From Adhaeribacter aerolatus (GTDB lineage Bacteria; Bacteroidota; Bacteroidia; Cytophagales; Hymenobacteraceae), in contig NZ_BJYS01000014.1 in NCBI RefSeq assembly GCF_007991635.1, forward strand, positions 62,001-126,000: a stretch of 64,000 bases of DNA, read 5' to 3'. Below the pieces are notes generated by a model that was not told where the DNA came from, did not search any database, and saw nothing but the letters and a program-made list of their open reading frames with translations. The stretch's first letter is position 1; every line of letters begins with the position of its first letter. This document shows, piece after piece, positions 61,278 to 64,000 of the stretch. Both the position numbers and the translations under genes were made by a program.

Positions 61278-64000
61278 TTATAAAGTAAAGTTTACACCCA
61301 GGTTAAAAGTCTTCACGTTCGGATAAGCATCAAACGAGGTGGAAGGATCTTTGTAATCGAAGGGATTAAAGAAGTTAAATGGATTGGTACCGTTCAGGAA
61401 TACCCGGGCATTGGTATTGCGGGTAAAGCTTTTGGGCAAGGCATAAGACAAGTTAAAGCTGCGCATCCGGAAGCTGAATGAATTGCGGAACCAGAAATCG
61501 GAGGTCCAGGTATTGCTGTCGTAAAATGGATTCGGATACGCGGCATTCGTGTTATTTTCGCTCCAATGGTCGGCCCAGAATGCCGGGCGGTTTTCGCTGG
61601 CACTTGCTGCTTTGCGGGCGTTACCTTCTACCAAAGCTTGCCCCCCGAAAGCGCCAGCCAATACCATATCTAAACGTAATCCTTTATAACCAGCGCCTAA
61701 AGATAAACCAAAGCCGTAGTGGTTGCTCGCTTTCGGCGAAATCCAGTCTTTGTCTTCATCCTCGGTAATTTTTCCGTCCGGGGCGGTAAACTGACCATTT
61801 GCATCCCGGGGACCTCTGATATCCTGGTAATATAACATACCAGGCTTAGGTGCCTGACCATCTATGGTGTAATTTGGGTTGGTTTCCAGGAATCGGTCTA
61901 CATCTTCCTGGGTCCGGAACATACCTAAATAATGGTAACCTTCGATTCCCTGGTCGGTGGATTGGTTGATGGGGTATAAATAAGTACCTACGTCTCCGGG
62001 AGCATAATCTACTAAGATTCTTTTGTTATCGCTCCAGGATAAAAAGCTATTGGCATAATAATTAAAATCGCTGCCCACGTTATCTTTCCAGCCAACGGAT
62101 ATTTCGTAGCCAAAACTGTTTACCGTGGCATAATTTTCGTCGGGCATGGTACCCCCTACGGTGAGCGGAATAGAAGCCCCGCGGGTATACAGCATATTGT
62201 AGCGGTGGTCGTGGAAACCATCCAATGTAGCGGATAGGCGATTTTCCAGAAATCCGGCATCTATCCCAACGTTAATCTTGGTAACATCATCCCAACGCAC
62301 TTCGGGGTTAGGCATAGCCTCAAGTTTTAAACCGGGCATGCGGATGCCATTGCCGCCGAACACTGCTCCGTTGGAGTTAAAGGTGTAACGCTGGCGCCAC
62401 AGCCAGGGCTTGGCCTGATCGCCGCCCAGTAAACCAACCGAACCCCGCAGTTTTAAAGTATTAATAGCCGGCACATTATTCTTAAAGAAATTTTCTTCGG
62501 AAATTACCCAGCCAGCCGATAAAGACGGGAATAAGCCCCACCGGTATTCCGGAGCAAACTTAGTGGAGGCATCGTAACGCGCAGCTATTTCGAGGAGGTA
62601 TTTGCCGGCATAATTGTAATTTACCCGGCCTACATACGATAAATTGCCTGATTCTTTGGCACTAGTAGAAGCATCCATGGCACCAAAAGCCATATTCATA
62701 AAATCACGGCCGCCTTCCACAATGCCTTCTTTCATCGACCGCGTTTCTTCCCAGTAAGTTTCGGCCTGCTCTACCAGCACCAAAGCGCCAACATCGTGCT
62801 TGCCAAACTGGCGGTTATAGTTTAAAAAGCCGTTAAGCTGATAGTTGTCGGTATAGTCCGGATTTACAAATACCCGGTCGCCGTTGTTTAAAGTAGTAAA
62901 CGGACCAACCCCGGTGGTCATTAACTGATCGGTATAAATATGGCCGTTGTTTCGGAAGTTGTATACCCGGTATTTAGTAGCAAACTCTTTGCTATATTTA
63001 TTATCCAGGTTTTTGCTGTATTGTACCCGCGCTCTCAGGCCTTTGATAAAGGGTACCTCGTATTCTAAGTTAGCATTTATGTTTAAGCCAGTGGTCCGGG
63101 CATATTTATAATTATCTAATCTTTGTATTTCGAAAAAGTGATATCCTTTGTCGGAAGCCACACTAACCGGCAAACCATTAATGTATGGCGGCGTCCACTG
63201 CGGAATTTTCAATAATGAAATCATATCGGCTTCTTCCGAAGAATTAAGCTTGGAATTGTATTTGCGCGTGCCGGAAAGGTCGCCGGCCAAAGAAACGCCC
63301 AACTTTAAGGAGTTAGTAACTTTTACATCGGTGTTGGCCCGGAACGTCCATTTGTTCATGTTAATGTTATCGAAGTTACCGTCCTGCTGGTAGTAAGAAG
63401 CTCCCGCAAAAAAAGTGGCTCTTTCGCCGCCGCCGCTTACATTAAGGGCATGGCGGGTCGTGTAGGATGGCTTCCAGGCTTGTTCCAGCCAGTTATAATT
63501 ATTATTCCGGAAATGTTCTAATTCGGCATCGGTATAATAATTCGGGTCGGTCAGGTAGCCATTGGGCCCGTCAGCTACGAAATTGCGCCGCGTACGGGTC
63601 ATGGTATTTAATAAATTAGCATGTTCGTAGCCATTCATTACCTGCGGCATATAAGTAGCATCCGATAAACCGGCAGAACCGCTGTAGTTAAACTTAGGCT
63701 TGCCTTCTTTACCCCGTTTGGTTTTTACCAGCACCACACCCTGGGCCGCACGGGCCCCGTAAATAGCAGCAGAGGCATCTTTTAATAAAGAAATCGTTTC
63801 TACTTCGGAGGCATCTAACAGGTTAAAATCTTCCAGACTCCGTATTACCCCATCAATCACATATAAAGGATCCAGGGTACCGCCGTCTTTGCTGTACAAC
63901 AAAGGATTACGTACCACAATAGACGCCGCCTGGCCCGGACGGGTGGTTCCGCCACTTACGGCAACACCGGCCATGCGGCCCGACAAAGCTGTGGCCAGAC
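61278..64000 (-). CDS. SusC/RagA TonB-dependent transporter, N-terminus outside window
   Basis: This is the C-terminal part, about 907 residues, of a SusC-like receptor. The frame remains open to base 64000 and reads TALSGRMAGV just inside the edge, within the plug domain, so the signal peptide and carboxypeptidase-D-like domain lie beyond. The plug continues with EVETISLLKDASAAIYGARAAQ. In most SusC proteins that segment is SAAIYGSRGANG; here Ala-Ala replaces the common Gly-Ala. The barrel ends LGVNFTL. It pairs with the SusD gene 17 bp downstream for outer-membrane uptake of oligosaccharide. The full length is probably above 1000 residues. Confidence 0.94.
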   Translation of the reverse strand, partial: LATALSGRMAGVAVSGGTTRPGQAASIVVRNPLLYSKDGGTLDPLYVIDGVIRSLEDFNLLDASEVETISLLKDASAAIYGARAAQGVVLVKTKRGKEGKPKFNYSGSAGLSDATYMPQVMNGYEHANLLNTMTRTRRNFVADGPNGYLTDPNYYTDAELEHFRNNNYNWLEQAWKPSYTTRHALNVSGGGERATFFAGASYYQQDGNFDNINMNKWTFRANTDVKVTNSLKLGVSLAGDLSGTRKYNSKLNSSEEADMISLLKIPQWTPPYINGLPVSVASDKGYHFFEIQRLDNYKYARTTGLNINANLEYEVPFIKGLRARVQYSKNLDNKYSKEFATKYRVYNFRNNGHIYTDQLMTTGVGPFTTLNNGDRVFVNPDYTDNYQLNGFLNYNRQFGKHDVGALVLVEQAETYWEETRSMKEGIVEGGRDFMNMAFGAMDASTSAKESGNLSYVGRVNYNYAGKYLLEIAARYDASTKFAPEYRWGLFPSLSAGWVISEENFFKNNVPAINTLKLRGSVGLLGGDQAKPWLWRQRYTFNSNGAVFGGNGIRMPGLKLEAMPNPEVRWDDVTKINVGIDAGFLENRLSATLDGFHDHRYNMLYTRGASIPLTVGGTMPDENYATVNSFGYEISVGWKDNVGSDFNYYANSFLSWSDNKRILVDYAPGDVGTYLYPINQSTDQGIEGYHYLGMFRTQEDVDRFLETNPNYTIDGQAPKPGMLYYQDIRGPRDANGQFTAPDGKITEDEDKDWISPKASNHYGFGLSLGAGYKGLRLDMVLAGAFGGQALVEGNARKAASASENRPAFWADHWSENNTNAAYPNPFYDSNTWTSDFWFRNSFSFRMRSFNLSYALPKSFTRNTNARVFLNGTNPFNFFNPFDYKDPSTSFDAYPNVKTFNLGVNFTL

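Overview
The window looks like a carbohydrate-utilisation region of a Bacteroidota chromosome, probably Cytophagales and close to Hymenobacteraceae such as Adhaeribacter (inferred from gene content and style, not from a marker gene). Evidence includes two SusC/SusD pairs, many secreted glycosidases with Sec or lipoprotein signals, A/T-rich leaders without clear Shine-Dalgarno sites, and no tRNA, rRNA or CRISPR.

Layout. (1) 1-10760, plus strand: the 3' part of a GH95 glycosidase, a secreted esterase, then a tight cytoplasmic operon (Fe-dependent alcohol dehydrogenase, DapA-type aldolase, PdxA2-type dehydrogenase, DUF1537 acid-sugar kinase, Na+/solute symporter), then a GH127 enzyme. (2) 11063-12478: a lone AT-rich KAP P-loop NTPase, probably acquired. 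(3) 12769-24348, minus strand: DeoR regulator, fucose-isomerase-like aldose isomerase, split transketolase, DUF1593 hydrolase, ribose-type ABC importer with a DUF2291 partner, and FGGY kinase. This matches the published isomerase/kinase/transketolase route for D-apiose. (4) 24698-34782, plus strand: a second DUF1593 hydrolase, SusC/SusD, class 1 fructose-1,6-bisphosphatase, and an unassigned six-hairpin glycosidase. (5) 35196-40047, minus strand: BASS transporter, one-cysteine Asp/Glu-racemase homologue, second DUF1537 kinase, and a RuBisCO-like protein. (6) 40360-58905, minus strand: secreted enzymes CE15, GH78, a Tat-exported TIM-barrel protein, two sialidase-fold proteins, GH105, GH43-like, GH140 (apiosidase family), a beta-helix/DUF6298 giant, and two tandem PL1 pectate lyases. 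(7) 59512-64000, minus strand: a second SusD and a SusC cut by the window edge.

Working model (inference): this is a pectin island biased towards rhamnogalacturonan II (RG-II). PL1, GH105, GH78, GH95, GH127, GH43-like, CE15 and GH140 would strip the polymer outside the cytoplasm. Three cytoplasmic modules would then dispose of sugars that ordinary pathways cannot use: D-apiose (12.8-24.3 kb), possibly Dha (3-deoxy-D-lyxo-heptulosarate) by aldol cleavage to D-threonate chemistry (2.6-8.5 kb), and a branched beta-keto acid through the RuBisCO-like protein (D-apionate-type or, more speculatively, aceric acid; 36.5-40.0 kb). Triose phosphates from these routes would feed the FBPase at 31.5 kb. 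The apiose module is the best supported. The Dha and aceric-acid proposals rest on chemistry plus gene order and appear to be new.
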